Shown piece after piece: positions 12,526 through 23,747 of a stretch of DNA of 64,000 bases (positions are counted from its first letter, which is position 1; each line of letters opens with the position of its first letter). The stretch is taken from assembly GCA_013398055.1 (NCBI GenBank), contig VZRS01002617.1, forward strand, positions 62,001 through 126,000, given 5' to 3'. Both the position numbers and the translations under genes were made by a program. The notes below the pieces were generated by a model that saw only the letters and a program-made list of their open reading frames with translations, searched no databases and had not been told where the DNA came from. This DNA is from Ifrita kowaldi (Eukaryota > Chordata > Aves > Passeriformes > Cinclosomatidae).

Positions 12526-15500
12526 TACCTCCTACACAATTCATTTTGTACCAGCTTATGATGGTGCTGTTTGGGTCTTCTCTCCACCATGTTTCACTGA
12601 CTCCATGAGGACTTTACTAGATTTTTTTTTTAATCTGTACATCTGTCATGTAGGGTTCATAGTATCATAGAGGAATTTTCCTGTCTTCAGCTAAGGCTTC
12701 ATTAGAGCTACAGTGAATAATGACATAAAATATTGGGCTCTTATGCTTTTCAGTGATAAAGAAGGTGTACAGAGCACTAAATAGCCTGGATGAAATTAAA
12801 AGAAGGAGGTTAGAAAGGGAATCTATTTCATAACTTATTGTTTTCTGTTCTGTTTTTCTACAGAGAGGTCTAAAGATCAACAAAGTACAGGGGCCCAGTG
12901 CAACACCACAGCACAGGGCGCTCCAAAACTGAATAAGAGTATTTGGACTGGCAAAACATCTTTAAGGCCACAAGCAGCATGGCCCAAGATTTTCTGTGGA
13001 CTCCCGTGTCAATGAAATGGGGAGAAGCTAGGGGAAAGCATGTTAGGTGTACAGTGGGACAAAGGGAAGGTGTGGGTATTCTTCCACAGCCCAGAACAGC
13101 AACACTTACCATAAGAGTTTCTACACCTATGGCTGGGCTGTCTAACCGCTTTCTTAAATATTCCAACTGGACTTCAAATAGGCAAAAGTTTTTAAAAATG
13201 CATTGGTGACGAGCTTATTGACAACACAATTGGCTTCACGATTTGGCACTGAAGATCTTACTTTAACACAGTTGCTTATCATTTGTTCAGAATGGAAACC
13301 TCCAGATTTTAACAGCAAAATGAACCATTTCAGCCCAAACAAGGTGATGTAACAGAGCACTTGCATGCACACAGAGCCTCACCCTAATATGCAGTGTAGC
13401 TGTGCTGATCAAGGAAAGGCTCTTGCAAACCAGTGTAGTTTGAGAATGCAGTGTGGAAAAATTCCCTTGCAGTAAATTCCTCCTTTCTGACATGACAGGA
13501 GGAACCTGAATTCCTCTCTAACCCAACTGTAGCAAAAACATCACATATTTAACTGTGTTTATGCTAAGGTAGGAAATCATCTTCATTATCAATTAGTGTT
13601 GGCAGCAATCTTTGCTTTCTGTACTGCTCTTGGCCAGACACTCTTGGACTAGTGCAGGGAGTTTTGTCCCTCAGAAAACACATTTTAGCATACTAAGTTT
13701 CATAAATATCTGTATGTGTATATTCAGCAGGAAAGTGATCTTTAGTAAAATGATTTTTTCCATGCACCTGATGATAGAGTTTGCATTACCTCTGCAGTGA
13801 GAAATCAGATGAAATAAACAATCTGGGAATAAAACAGTATAAGTAGTTGCAGTACACATTTTGAAGGTGAGTAGCAATAGACTTGTGCTGAAATCCTTTT
13901 AAAAAATATATTCTTCCTTACAACAGGCTGCCTACCCCAGCAGGCAATTAGGGGGGTTAGTACCAAGTTCAAACAAATTTTAGGATGAGCACTGTCTTTT
14001 CAAGGTGAAGAGAAGGATTTTTTTTCTTCTCAGAAAGGCATACATGCTTATAGAATCGGCATGGTGCTGCATATATGATTTCTTTCTCTGCAGTCTAATG
14101 TCATCTTTATGGTAGGAGTAATACATCTCCTTGTCAATCAGCTCCCCTTCCATTTTTCTTCACCCTGGTGAGAACAAGCTCCCAAAATGAGTGAATTGCT
14201 GTGCTGGATTCCTGATGAAAGGCACATCCCCTGAAAAACCTACTGGCTTGCAACAGATACGAACTAGTAAAATCCTTCAAAAAAGGGCAATATTGAAGTT
14301 GGTGATAGACTGCTAGAAGGGTGCAGTTTTGTTAAATATAAGTAAGACACCTTCTCAAAAAGTCCATTTAGGCTGGAGACTGAGCAGATACCTTTTGTAT
14401 GCAGTCCTGATTCCTCCTCCTACCCTTGGTGACAACCACAGAGGCTAAAGCAGAGTCTGGTAGAAAAGAGAAGAAGGTATGGTGAAAGTTGGGCAAATTG
14501 CTAGTGTTATTAGTATTAGAACAGTTGGTTTCTAGATCTGGGATTCCTCCCATACTATCGAAGAAGAAATACTGCAAATTTTGATGTGGACTTAGGTTTT
14601 GATTTGTTTTCAGTATTCTTCTGAAAGATCTGGATTCTGGTAAGACCCGAACAGAAATTTGAGGGGGTTTTATTGATATGCTATACTTCAACATGGTGCA
14701 ATTTTGGCTTTTCCGTAGGAGGAAAAGGTAGTGAGACAGACTGAAGGGGAAACAGACTTTCTCCATACCACTTTGCCTCAGGTATGTTTAGGCAAATTTG
14801 AGTAAAAATACCCAGGGATAGTAACTTGCAAAGTGGGTATTTTTTCCCCTAAATCAGGATAAGAAACTAGGAGGAGGCCTCCAGATGTATTTCTATTTTT
14901 CAGAGGAGCTTGGATTTATGTCTGTGCTATGCAAAGGTGTGTGAAACAAGGAATTGCAAGTCACATTTTATTCCCTGTACTTTTCCAAAATGTTCTCTCC
15001 GATGTGTCACAGGCAGTATTTCTCACTCATAGGACACCTTGCACTGCCTGGGTGACAGCCACAAATCACAACTGATCCAGAACCCAGATAGAATCATTTT
15101 AAGAAACCTATAATCTATAAAATGTTTTTGGCTGATATTGATACTGAATATTTTTCCTTTTGTAGATAATTAATATCTTTCTATTCAGGTGCTTGAAATA
15201 GTAAGGCACACTAGAAATATGAGTCAAAAATAGGATTTTGCTGGTAACAGCTATAAGTTAGTCACTCGAATTACATACTGCCTTTCAGCTCTTCATATTA
15301 GCAGCTGATCTTTTACTTAATAATAAACTGCAAATAACCTGTCACAATTGCAACTTAACTGATCAGCCAGCCTTACATATTAGGCCCAGGACCACAGCTG
15401 GCACTAGGAGGGACTCTGAGCAGATCAAAAAGTAGGTTTTTTGTAAGGAGCACAAATTATTATGAATTATGCCCTCCCTGATTCTACGTACTCCACATCA

Positions 15501-18500
15501 GTTCAGTGTTGTCAGGACCATCACTCAAGCTTTAGCCACAACAAACTAACAGTCTAGTGACCCATAGTGAATTTAAGGTGTCCAGGTGGATCTTATTTTT
15601 TGCTTTCTGCCACTTATAGAAGTGAAGGAGAAGAATATTTTTCTAGAAGACCCACCCACCATGCTTGCATAACTCCTGCCACCCTGTATAGCCCCCTTCT
15701 GAATTAGCACTCCAAATCCTTGAGTCCTGGCACAATAAATGTAGACAAACAAAACACCTGTGTTGCCATGGTTATTCTGTGTACAACTCTAAGTTTGGAA
15801 CAGCTGAAAAATCACTGACAGCATGTATTATGCCTGAGCATAAAGGGCATGGTTCTCTTTCCTCAAGGACCTTTCACACAATCCAGAGTAGAGGTACCTT
15901 GTTGCTAATCAGTCTCAGGACAAGTAGTCCCTGAAATCTGGCCCAGACTCTCATCTATTATTAAACAACCTTGGTCCTTGAAACTTGCTGTAATGCAAAC
16001 TCAAAGTAGTTGGTGGTTGAATCCACGTGATACAACAGTGCTATGAAAACACACTATTGCACTTTTAGATTTTTAGGGTATTGCTAAAACTACCAGCAAT
16101 TACTCAAAACTTCTAAAATACATGCATTTCTAGTATTTGTGTTTAAAAACCAGTGATGCTCTAAAATAATCACATTCTGCCACCAGCTCAGTACATTACA
16201 GTTGAAAATATAAACATACCAGTCTGGAATCATTATATATGCTTTTGGTAAATCCTGGACAAAATTGCATCAATTTAGCAAGGAAAATTAATTGCAATGA
16301 TTTATATTAAGCATTCTATACCTATCTAGATCTTGATGCTAACTACAAATTAGAGACCAACAAAGGTAATGAAGGTGTCTGTCCCAGATCATACTCTGGT
16401 ATTTCACTATTTGGTTTAATCCTGGATTAAAGGATTGAAGATTTGCCAACTGCAAACATATGGAAAGAAGTCAACCTGAAAAACTCTAATTTGTTTTGAC
16501 TGCTTGAGAAAACAGCATTGTTATTTATCAACAAGATTATATAACTTGTATGTTATGTAATTATTATATTGCATCAAAAATATATATCAATATTCAACAT
16601 CAAAACATTAGTTATGTTTTAACTTACGTTTAACTATGTATTAACTTATTGTATGTATCAAAAATTGTATCATTTAAAAACCCAGATACAGATGCTACCT
16701 GAAGGTCTTAAAGGTACCTTAGTTTTCTCTCCACTGGAATGCATTCATTCTAGAACAAGATCTAGAAAAAGCCAAGACAAAATTACTAAGTTGAGAAGGC
16801 ACAGGTCTTGATTTAAGGATATTTTAGATTTAGTTCTGGCTTTGCCATGGATTTTTCAGCTTTTTAGCTGTATGCCTTTCAACAGACCTTTGAGACCAGC
16901 TTGTGGAAAGGTACTAGAGAAAAGCAAAGCACTACTATTATGATAATCTTTTAATATTATCTAAACAGTTCTTTAGCTTTCAGCCACTGTTAAAATTGCA
17001 AAATGCAAGAAAACAATTTCCATCACATACCAGTCTGTTGTGAAGTAGCACAGAGCAGGACTTCCCTTGTACTTTTTTAACCAAACGTGATGCAACAGGA
17101 TGCAGTCAGTTAAAACGTTCTCATGTGGGATTACATTTAAAAGTTGTATGTCTATACGGTTGCTTTCAAAACTAGCAAACTCAAATATAACCGTGAGTTC
17201 TGACAGAAATGTTAAGCCCACAGGAGGGCAAAACTGACCTAGTGCAGACTCCTTACAGAGACTCAGTCCCACAGTAAGATATCATTTACCATGCATACAC
17301 CTCACAGCAGCCATCATTGCTCGATGAGCCTTTGACACTGGCATGGCTAGTCATTTTTTAATTAAATCTCCTAGTTTCCCTCTCCTAGCACTGTACAGCT
17401 GTAGTGATGGCATCATGCTCCGAGATCCAGATAGTGAGCTAAAATCTTGGCAGAAAGCAGAGCTGAGAAATGGTGCTGGGCTGTAAAGTGAGCTTTATTT
17501 CATCCCTTACACTTAGGTGTCTCTGACCACATCCAAACCCACACTTAGTTACAATCTAGATCATATTTTGCTCTTGTCCTGCCCTGTTTTCTGAAAACAC
17601 TCTTTCAAATAATCCCCTCCACTCTGGGGAACAACCCTTCCAAACATGTGAGGCTCACATCTGTGTGTATAGTTTGTCATTTGAGGCAGTAGTATAAAGT
17701 ACTGCTCAGAAATGGGAGGATTTGAAGACCTCTAATGGCTACGAAGTAGCTGCAAGGTAAGGGAGGCTGTGATGCTACTAAAATTCTTCCCAAGGTTGTG
17801 TGCTCGTGGGCAGCCCTACCCTCACACAGCGCAGCCTCAGGGTTATTGTTTTGTCATGAACTCAAAGAAGGAAGTAAGGCAATGACTCTTTAAAGTATCA
17901 GGTCTTTTGCTTTTTGTTCTTAGAGCTGACATAGAATGAAGATCCAAGTAAACAGCACTTGAAGAGTGGAGAGAAACTCTAATCTGTAAGTATACACAGA
18001 ATGAAAAAAAAGCCTTGGTTTGCAAAGTTTTTTAAAGAATGTTTGTAAGTTTGGGGGTGGGGGGAATCATTCAATGGTCTATTTGTTTTATTTTGAACCC
18101 ATTTTCTGCACAAATGCTTTCTCATTGTGTTTTGTAATTTCCTAGTAAAGGACAGCATTGCTTCATTCTTTTCCGTATTGCTACCCTGTAGTTTTACACT
18201 GTCTTCTAAAACTGGGAGGCAGTGCATTTTGTTTTCATCCATCTTTATGTGTGTTTGATATCACCCAGTCACTGTAAGGGCCAGAAGGGTTTGTTCTCTC
18301 AGTTATGATACAGCTAAGGAGGCAAATAATGATTTTTAGGGACACTTCATGCTTTCCATTTTTTTTGTGTAAAAATAGTGACAATCTCAAGTGAAAGAGG
18401 ACTAGCTCAACATGCTTTTCCATCCCATTTGTTCTTCAATGGACTGAACTGAAACCACAAAATATCAGTATAATGTTGACACAGCCTGCAAGACATGAAC

Positions 18501-19710
18501 CATTGAGCTACTGAATGAGTTAGGGGAATCATGAAAAGCTGTTTGAAAAAAATCAATGTCTAAATGTAAAAAGGCACTTGCTATTTAATATTATTTTATT
18601 TGTAATGTTTTCCATTAAGCGGGTTCTTATACCTCAAGCTTCAGGTGTGTGTGGTTATTTTGAAATAAAAAGAATTCTGCAATTATTCTAGTGGCATAGC
18701 CTACATTACCATAACACAGCATGGAATTAGAACAAAATTAAATACAATTACAATGCCCTCAACAGAAAACATCTTTGAGGATAAATGAGGATTCTGTGAA
18801 ACAAATGGAGACTTTTGTTAAAAAATATTAGTGTTTTGCACTTCCTCCAACCTAGTCTAGTTCAGGGCAGAAATGTCAGTTCTGACAAACACTCATTTTT
18901 CAATTTATTAAGCCTGTTGAAAATAGAAATCTTTCATTTAAATTGAACTTTTTTCTCCTCCAAATTCAAATGAAACTTCTCAGTTGGGTGCATGCAGGCA
19001 GCAAATGCTTCTTCTGCAGAACCCAGCTGTCAGAAGACATGAAAATCAATGTGAAGCCTGCCAGTCTCTCCGCAGACATGTATGGGGGGATAAATTTTGC
19101 AAACACTTGTTATACAGAGTAGAGCTCACTGTTTGACAGAGATTGTAAGAGTGTCATCATTTCTGACAAATGAGGTGGGTTTTTTAATAAGTTGATATAA
19201 TGTTGATGTAACATAATGGTGACTCATGGACCTGGTTGGGAAAATAGCATACATTGAAGGGAACAAGGCAGTGACAGGCTGATCTGGATTGCTAAATCAG
19301 GCTCAAACTAGCAATAAGCATTTTACCCCTGCCAAATGCGAAGTTGTTAATCTAAAAAACGAGTACAAGAGTAATGGCAGTTCACTGAGAAGCCACAGGT
19401 ATGGCTGGGATCAAAGCAGAAGTATCTTCTGTCTCATATCAGAGACAGGGGAAGTCAAAATTTGACAGAAGGTTTTTAAATCTAAAGACAAAGCCAGAAG
19501 CACATAAAATGCGTGGAAGCTGAGATTGTATAAATTCTGTCCAGAAGTATGGTTAATTTTTTTCTTTCTTAGTTGGCTTGGTTTTGTTTTTGTTTTTTTT
19601 TAAGTAGTAACATAGATAACAGTAAGAGAAAAGAGAAACAAGTTCCTGAAGGTTGGAATGAATATTTTTGACTTGGAAAATTTTGACAGAAATCAAGTTG
19701 TTTTCATGAA
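12526..19710. other. Long gene-free AT-rich stretch
   Basis: No exon, CR1 end or LTR is confidently recognised over about 7 kb. The most AT-rich part is about 16540-16680 (tatata and ttatgtaatt words). A segment at about 19305-19450 weakly recalls very old CR1 ORF2 text on the + strand but is too worn to call. The longest open frame (132 codons on the minus strand at 14368-14766) shows no motif. Confidence 0.45.
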
Positions 19711-19855
19711 CCATAGAATCCCACAATAATTTGGGGTGAAAGAGGCCTTCACAATCATCTAGTTCCAACAGCCCTGCTATGGACAGGGACACCTTCCACT
19801 AGACCAGGCTGCTCAAAGCTCCATCCAGCCTGGCCTTGAACACAGACAGGGACTG
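19711..19855 (-). mobile_element. CR1 LINE 3'-end fragment
   Basis: About 145 bp of CR1 3' UTR on the minus strand. It starts with ccatagaatcccacaataat, continues through atctagttccaacagccctg and ctatggacagggacaccttc, and ends after ggccttgaacacagacaggg. No coding part remains. Confidence 0.85.
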
Positions 19856-22797
19856 AGCATTATGACTTTTTCTGTCCTGAAGAGAGCAGTCCAGGAAAGT
19901 CTTGCAGACTGTGCTGCACAGGCAGTCACATGAAATGTGTGTGATGGCTTTATCCACACTGACAACTGACAAACCTTGAATGCACAAGAATCTTTTTGCT
20001 GATCATATCTCTGAAAGAAACCAGCCTCTGGCCTGTTGGCAATCTACCTCCTTTGTCAGACTGAAACAGCCATTTTTGCAACTGTCCCCCAGCCCTTGGC
20101 ACCAGCAGCTGCTATGGCATCCAAATGAAGTGGTGCCCACCACTGCCTCGTGGCTGCTCAAGGCTCATGTCCGGCAGAAGTTCAGCCAAGTCATCAGAGG
20201 CTTAACACAGAGGAAGACCAAACCTGGCTCCAAGACTTGAGCAACATCACTGAACTGGCAGTTGCTAGAGGGGGTGGGAAGGCACAGGAACAAGAACAGC
20301 TGTGTCTTGTAAGGTCCACGTTAATTCCTTTTACACGTGCCTCCTGCTAAATTCTGGCAAAAGGGCTTGTTAGTTGCATTTCAGGTCAGTAGGTTATAGC
20401 TTTATGAATGTCAGCACAATAGGTAACCTCATTCTGCCAGAAAGCAGCATTTCCTCTGTGAAACATACCCTGTGTTATGCTACACTCTGTATTCATCATG
20501 CAATGACATTTCAGTGGGGTGCCTGTACTACTGGGGAGCTGATAATCTCCTATCACAGCTGCTAGTAACTTTTTTTTGGGAAGATTAATGAAAATTGCAT
20601 CTCCTGCAGGATCTTACTATGTAGGGATTTAACGATGACTGCAAAATTCTGCAGAAACCTGCATTTCAGTTGCCTTTTTGCAGACAAAAATAGGTCTCTT
20701 GCTGCTCCCTTCATTGGAATGTCTAAGGAAAATATCAGTTACCTGACTTCTCCTTATCTGTTCTTACTGCCTTCAGTTCAAGTTTCACTGCTGGGCTCCA
20801 AAGGATGACAACAAGGAGTTCTTCCTCTCCAACTGCAGCCTCGCTGCTGGGGCTGCTCGCACCAAGCCACACTTCCAGCGTGTTGTCTTTCCCATTATGA
20901 CGCTTTTTAAAGATTTAAACTTTAAATATGCATTTTAAATCAAAACAGTGTGATAATTCCGCTTTTCAGAGACATCTTTTCAAACATGAATTTTAACAAC
21001 CCAGAGAAACTAATGAAGAGCTATTGCTAATCCCTTCTGACTCGCATATTTGTGAGGATGAAATGCAGTGTCTCAGAAACAAGAACAGAACTGGCAGGAA
21101 CTTGCACCATTTCTGATGCAAGAGCTGCAGTGTGCCAATTTGCAGTGACTTTGATAAAAAGCTCCTTCACTGAAACCCATTGTAATTCTCTTAATGTACT
21201 GGAATTAGTTGTCCACATAACTCTGGAATGCAAGATCAAACAGCAAAGGTCAGTAATGTCAGTTTGAGATATGGCACTTATATTTACACTGATTATAATA
21301 AGATATCTGGAGTCTTGGATGCGTTGGGATAGCTAGAGAATAATTTTTCAATGTATGAAGAGATCTTGATTACTGTAAGGGTAAGTGCTTAGAAATATTG
21401 CTAAGAAACAACACAAAACACCTGAGGTGCATAACAGATATTCATTCCCCACTATGAGCAAAATCAGTTTATAAAACTGTTGTAGGCATTTCTTCTTTTC
21501 CATAAAATGAGTGGACTGCTAAAAAGTTTTCCCCTTCCCAACTTTTGGCAGTTTGTGCTACCTAAAAAAATGAAAATAAAGATGAAACACTGTTCCTACA
21601 AAGAGATTGAGGAACTACTTTCTGAAGTGAAAAGCATTTGAGTATTAAATGAAAAATCACAAAAACTCAGCTGGGAGAAAACCCCCTCTTATGTTGTGAG
21701 ATTCACTGGTGAAATGGGTGACTTACCAGAGCCAGTTTTAAATTATAGTTCAGGTACCAGTAGCAGTATAACAAAGCCCAGCACCGTTCAGTTTTCCTCG
21801 TTTCTTTTCTGTAACTCTAGTGTGAACATCCTCTGGACATTTTTATAGATGTAAATGTGCTTCAGGATAACATCCTACCTGAACTCTTCCCCTCCTATAT
21901 GATCTTGTAGTACTTAAAATCCTAACAGGACTTGCCTTTCGATTTATAAGAATTATTTTTAATCTCTCTTTTAGACAGTAGCATATTAAAAATGTATAGC
22001 ATACTTTTAAAACTTGCTATTAACTTGTATCTAGCTTCTGTTTGGGCCAGGCAGGATGATTTACACTCACCCAGGGAGTCCTTTCCTAATGTTTTCTAAC
22101 AATCCATTTTGTAACACCCAGTTACTACATGTAAGATATGAAATGGCCCTGAGCACGAGGACGGTACTGCCCACACTACTCTGCCTGGCAGCATCTAAGG
22201 AGGATTTTCATGGAGTCTGGGTATCCATGGTGTTTAATCCCTTGCTGAGAGAAACTGTCCATGGAGAAGAAGTTGACTGTAATGTGTGCAAAACTCAGCT
22301 CTTGATAACAAACAAAAATTTGTAACTTAGATAGAACAACATATAGTTGTTGTCTGGGCCTGGGAAGAACAGATTCATGTTGCAAATAAACAAGTTGATG
22401 AATGAGTAGCAGAGTTCAAAAAATATCTCTGATCTTCACTGTAAAAGCATGCAGTTGCTCAGAAGAGAGGAGATCTAATAACACAGCACAAAAACACCAC
22501 AATCATGTAATTTCTCTAATGATCATTTCTCCCCACATATTATTGATTCATGCTTGTTTTTAGGAGTATGGTTGGAAATTTCTTAAGGACTAGAGCAGTT
22601 ATCTGCTCAGCCTTCTCATCCATTTTTCCCTAGGCTGGAGGATGTTTGGATAAAAGTACAAGTTACAACTACTGATACCATCTGTGAGGTTTCAGGAATA
22701 TTCCTCGAGCAAGAGCCAGGTGGGAGGACCTTCAGGCTTTTTAGGTAGGCCCTCTCATTCCTACCTTATCTTAGTCTTTCTGTATTCTTTCATTTCT
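19856..22797. other. Upstream of GPR141, nothing recognised
   Basis: This should contain intron and perhaps the promoter or 5' non-coding exon(s) of GPR141, since the coding exon starts at a splice acceptor. I cannot identify a first exon or transcription start by eye. Confidence 0.4.
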
Positions 22798-22799
22798 AG
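22798..22799 (+). other. GPR141: Splice acceptor of the GPR141 coding exon
   Basis: A long pyrimidine-rich tract (tcttagtctttctgtattct, then ttcatttctag) ends in AG four bases before the start codon. This implies at least one upstream non-coding exon, as in mammalian GPR141. The donor has not been located. Confidence 0.65.
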
Positions 22800-22802
22800 A
22801 AT

Positions 22803-23747
22803 ATGTACCAGGAAGATTTCAGGAACGTGACTGAAGGGACCAGGAACAGCAGTGACTCCTCTTCTGCCTTTGTTCACACCAGCACCGTGAGTGCCATACT
22901 GGTTACTGTCTACTCGGTGGCCTTTGCTGGAGGTGGAATTGGCTCCATCACAATGTCGTTTGCGCTGCTTAAGATGAACAGTCTGTCTGTGACCACGACT
23001 GCCATCATTAACCTGGTTGTTGTGCACAGCCTCCTCCTCTTCACGGTGCCCTTCCGCCTCCACTATTACGTCAAAAAGAAGTGGATATTTGATATGCCAT
23101 TTTGCAAAATGGTGAGTGCCATGGTGCACATCCACATGTACCTGACCTTCCTATTTTATGTGATCACACTGGTGATCCGGTGGCTCATCTTCTTTCAGTG
23201 GAAGGACAAGGTGGAGTTCTACAGGAAGCTCCACGCCATTGCGGCAAGCGCTGCTGTGTGGGTCTTTGCCATGGTCTTTGGGTTGCCGCTCTTGTACTTT
23301 GAGTACGGACGCTCAGGCTCATACAGTAATACAACGTGCTTCAAGTTCCACAAAGAACTACAGCAGGAGAGTGTGAAAGCCCTGAACTACACCATAATTG
23401 TAGCTGTTGGTCTCATTTCTTGTGTCCTCTTAGGCTTGCAGATTTTCATCCTGGTAAAAGTGGCAAGAAAATTTTCCACTTCCCTCTGTTCTCACCAAGA
23501 GTTCTGGGCCCAGGTAAAAAACTTGATTTTCATCTGGGTGATCATAATTTGGTTCCTTCCCTATCACCTGTTTAGGGCCTACTACATACAGCATGTGAGT
23601 GATTTTGACCAGTTAGAAAGCTACAATGAGGTTTTTTTGAGCCTGACCGCCCTGAGCTGTCTTGACCTGCTGTCATTCGTGCTGAGTGGAAGCCGCTTCT
23701 TCATGCAAAGTGTGGGGATGCTCCACAGGAGGTTGCCTTGCTGCTAG
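22803..23747 (+). CDS. GPR141: Probable G-protein coupled receptor 141
   Basis: Orphan class A (rhodopsin-like) seven-transmembrane receptor of the plasma membrane; mammalian GPR141 is expressed mainly in myeloid cells. The 314-residue frame is intact and matches the usual family length (about 305). The extracellular N-terminus carries N-glycosylation sequons at N8 and N15. Membrane helices lie at roughly 29-55, 63-88, 98-131, 147-167, 193-220, 237-262 and 273-297. C101 (TM3) and C179 (ECL2) should form the conserved disulfide, and N176 is another sequon. Family signatures include INLVVVHS, TVPFRL, HIHMYLTFLFYV, WKDKVEFYRKLHA, CFKFHKEL and SHQEFWAQ. Class A switches are atypical: H75 replaces Asp2.50, I125-R126-W127 stands at DRY, WFLP (250-253) at CWxP, and DLLSF (288-292) at NPxxY. 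The tail ends with C313-C314, possible palmitoylation sites. The ATG at 22803 is the first after the acceptor. Ligand and G-protein coupling are unknown. Confidence 0.95.
   Translation: MYQEDFRNVTEGTRNSSDSSSAFVHTSTVSAILVTVYSVAFAGGGIGSITMSFALLKMNSLSVTTTAIINLVVVHSLLLFTVPFRLHYYVKKKWIFDMPFCKMVSAMVHIHMYLTFLFYVITLVIRWLIFFQWKDKVEFYRKLHAIAASAAVWVFAMVFGLPLLYFEYGRSGSYSNTTCFKFHKELQQESVKALNYTIIVAVGLISCVLLGLQIFILVKVARKFSTSLCSHQEFWAQVKNLIFIWVIIIWFLPYHLFRAYYIQHVSDFDQLESYNEVFLSLTALSCLDLLSFVLSGSRFFMQSVGMLHRRLPCC

Noticed and set aside
19305..19450. Text vaguely like CR1 ORF2 (agccaaatgcgaagt-type words) on the + strand
   Set aside because: Too diverged to support by eye; a profile search would be needed.
22761..23135. 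124-codon minus-strand frame overlapping GPR141
   Set aside because: Antisense shadow of the receptor coding sequence.
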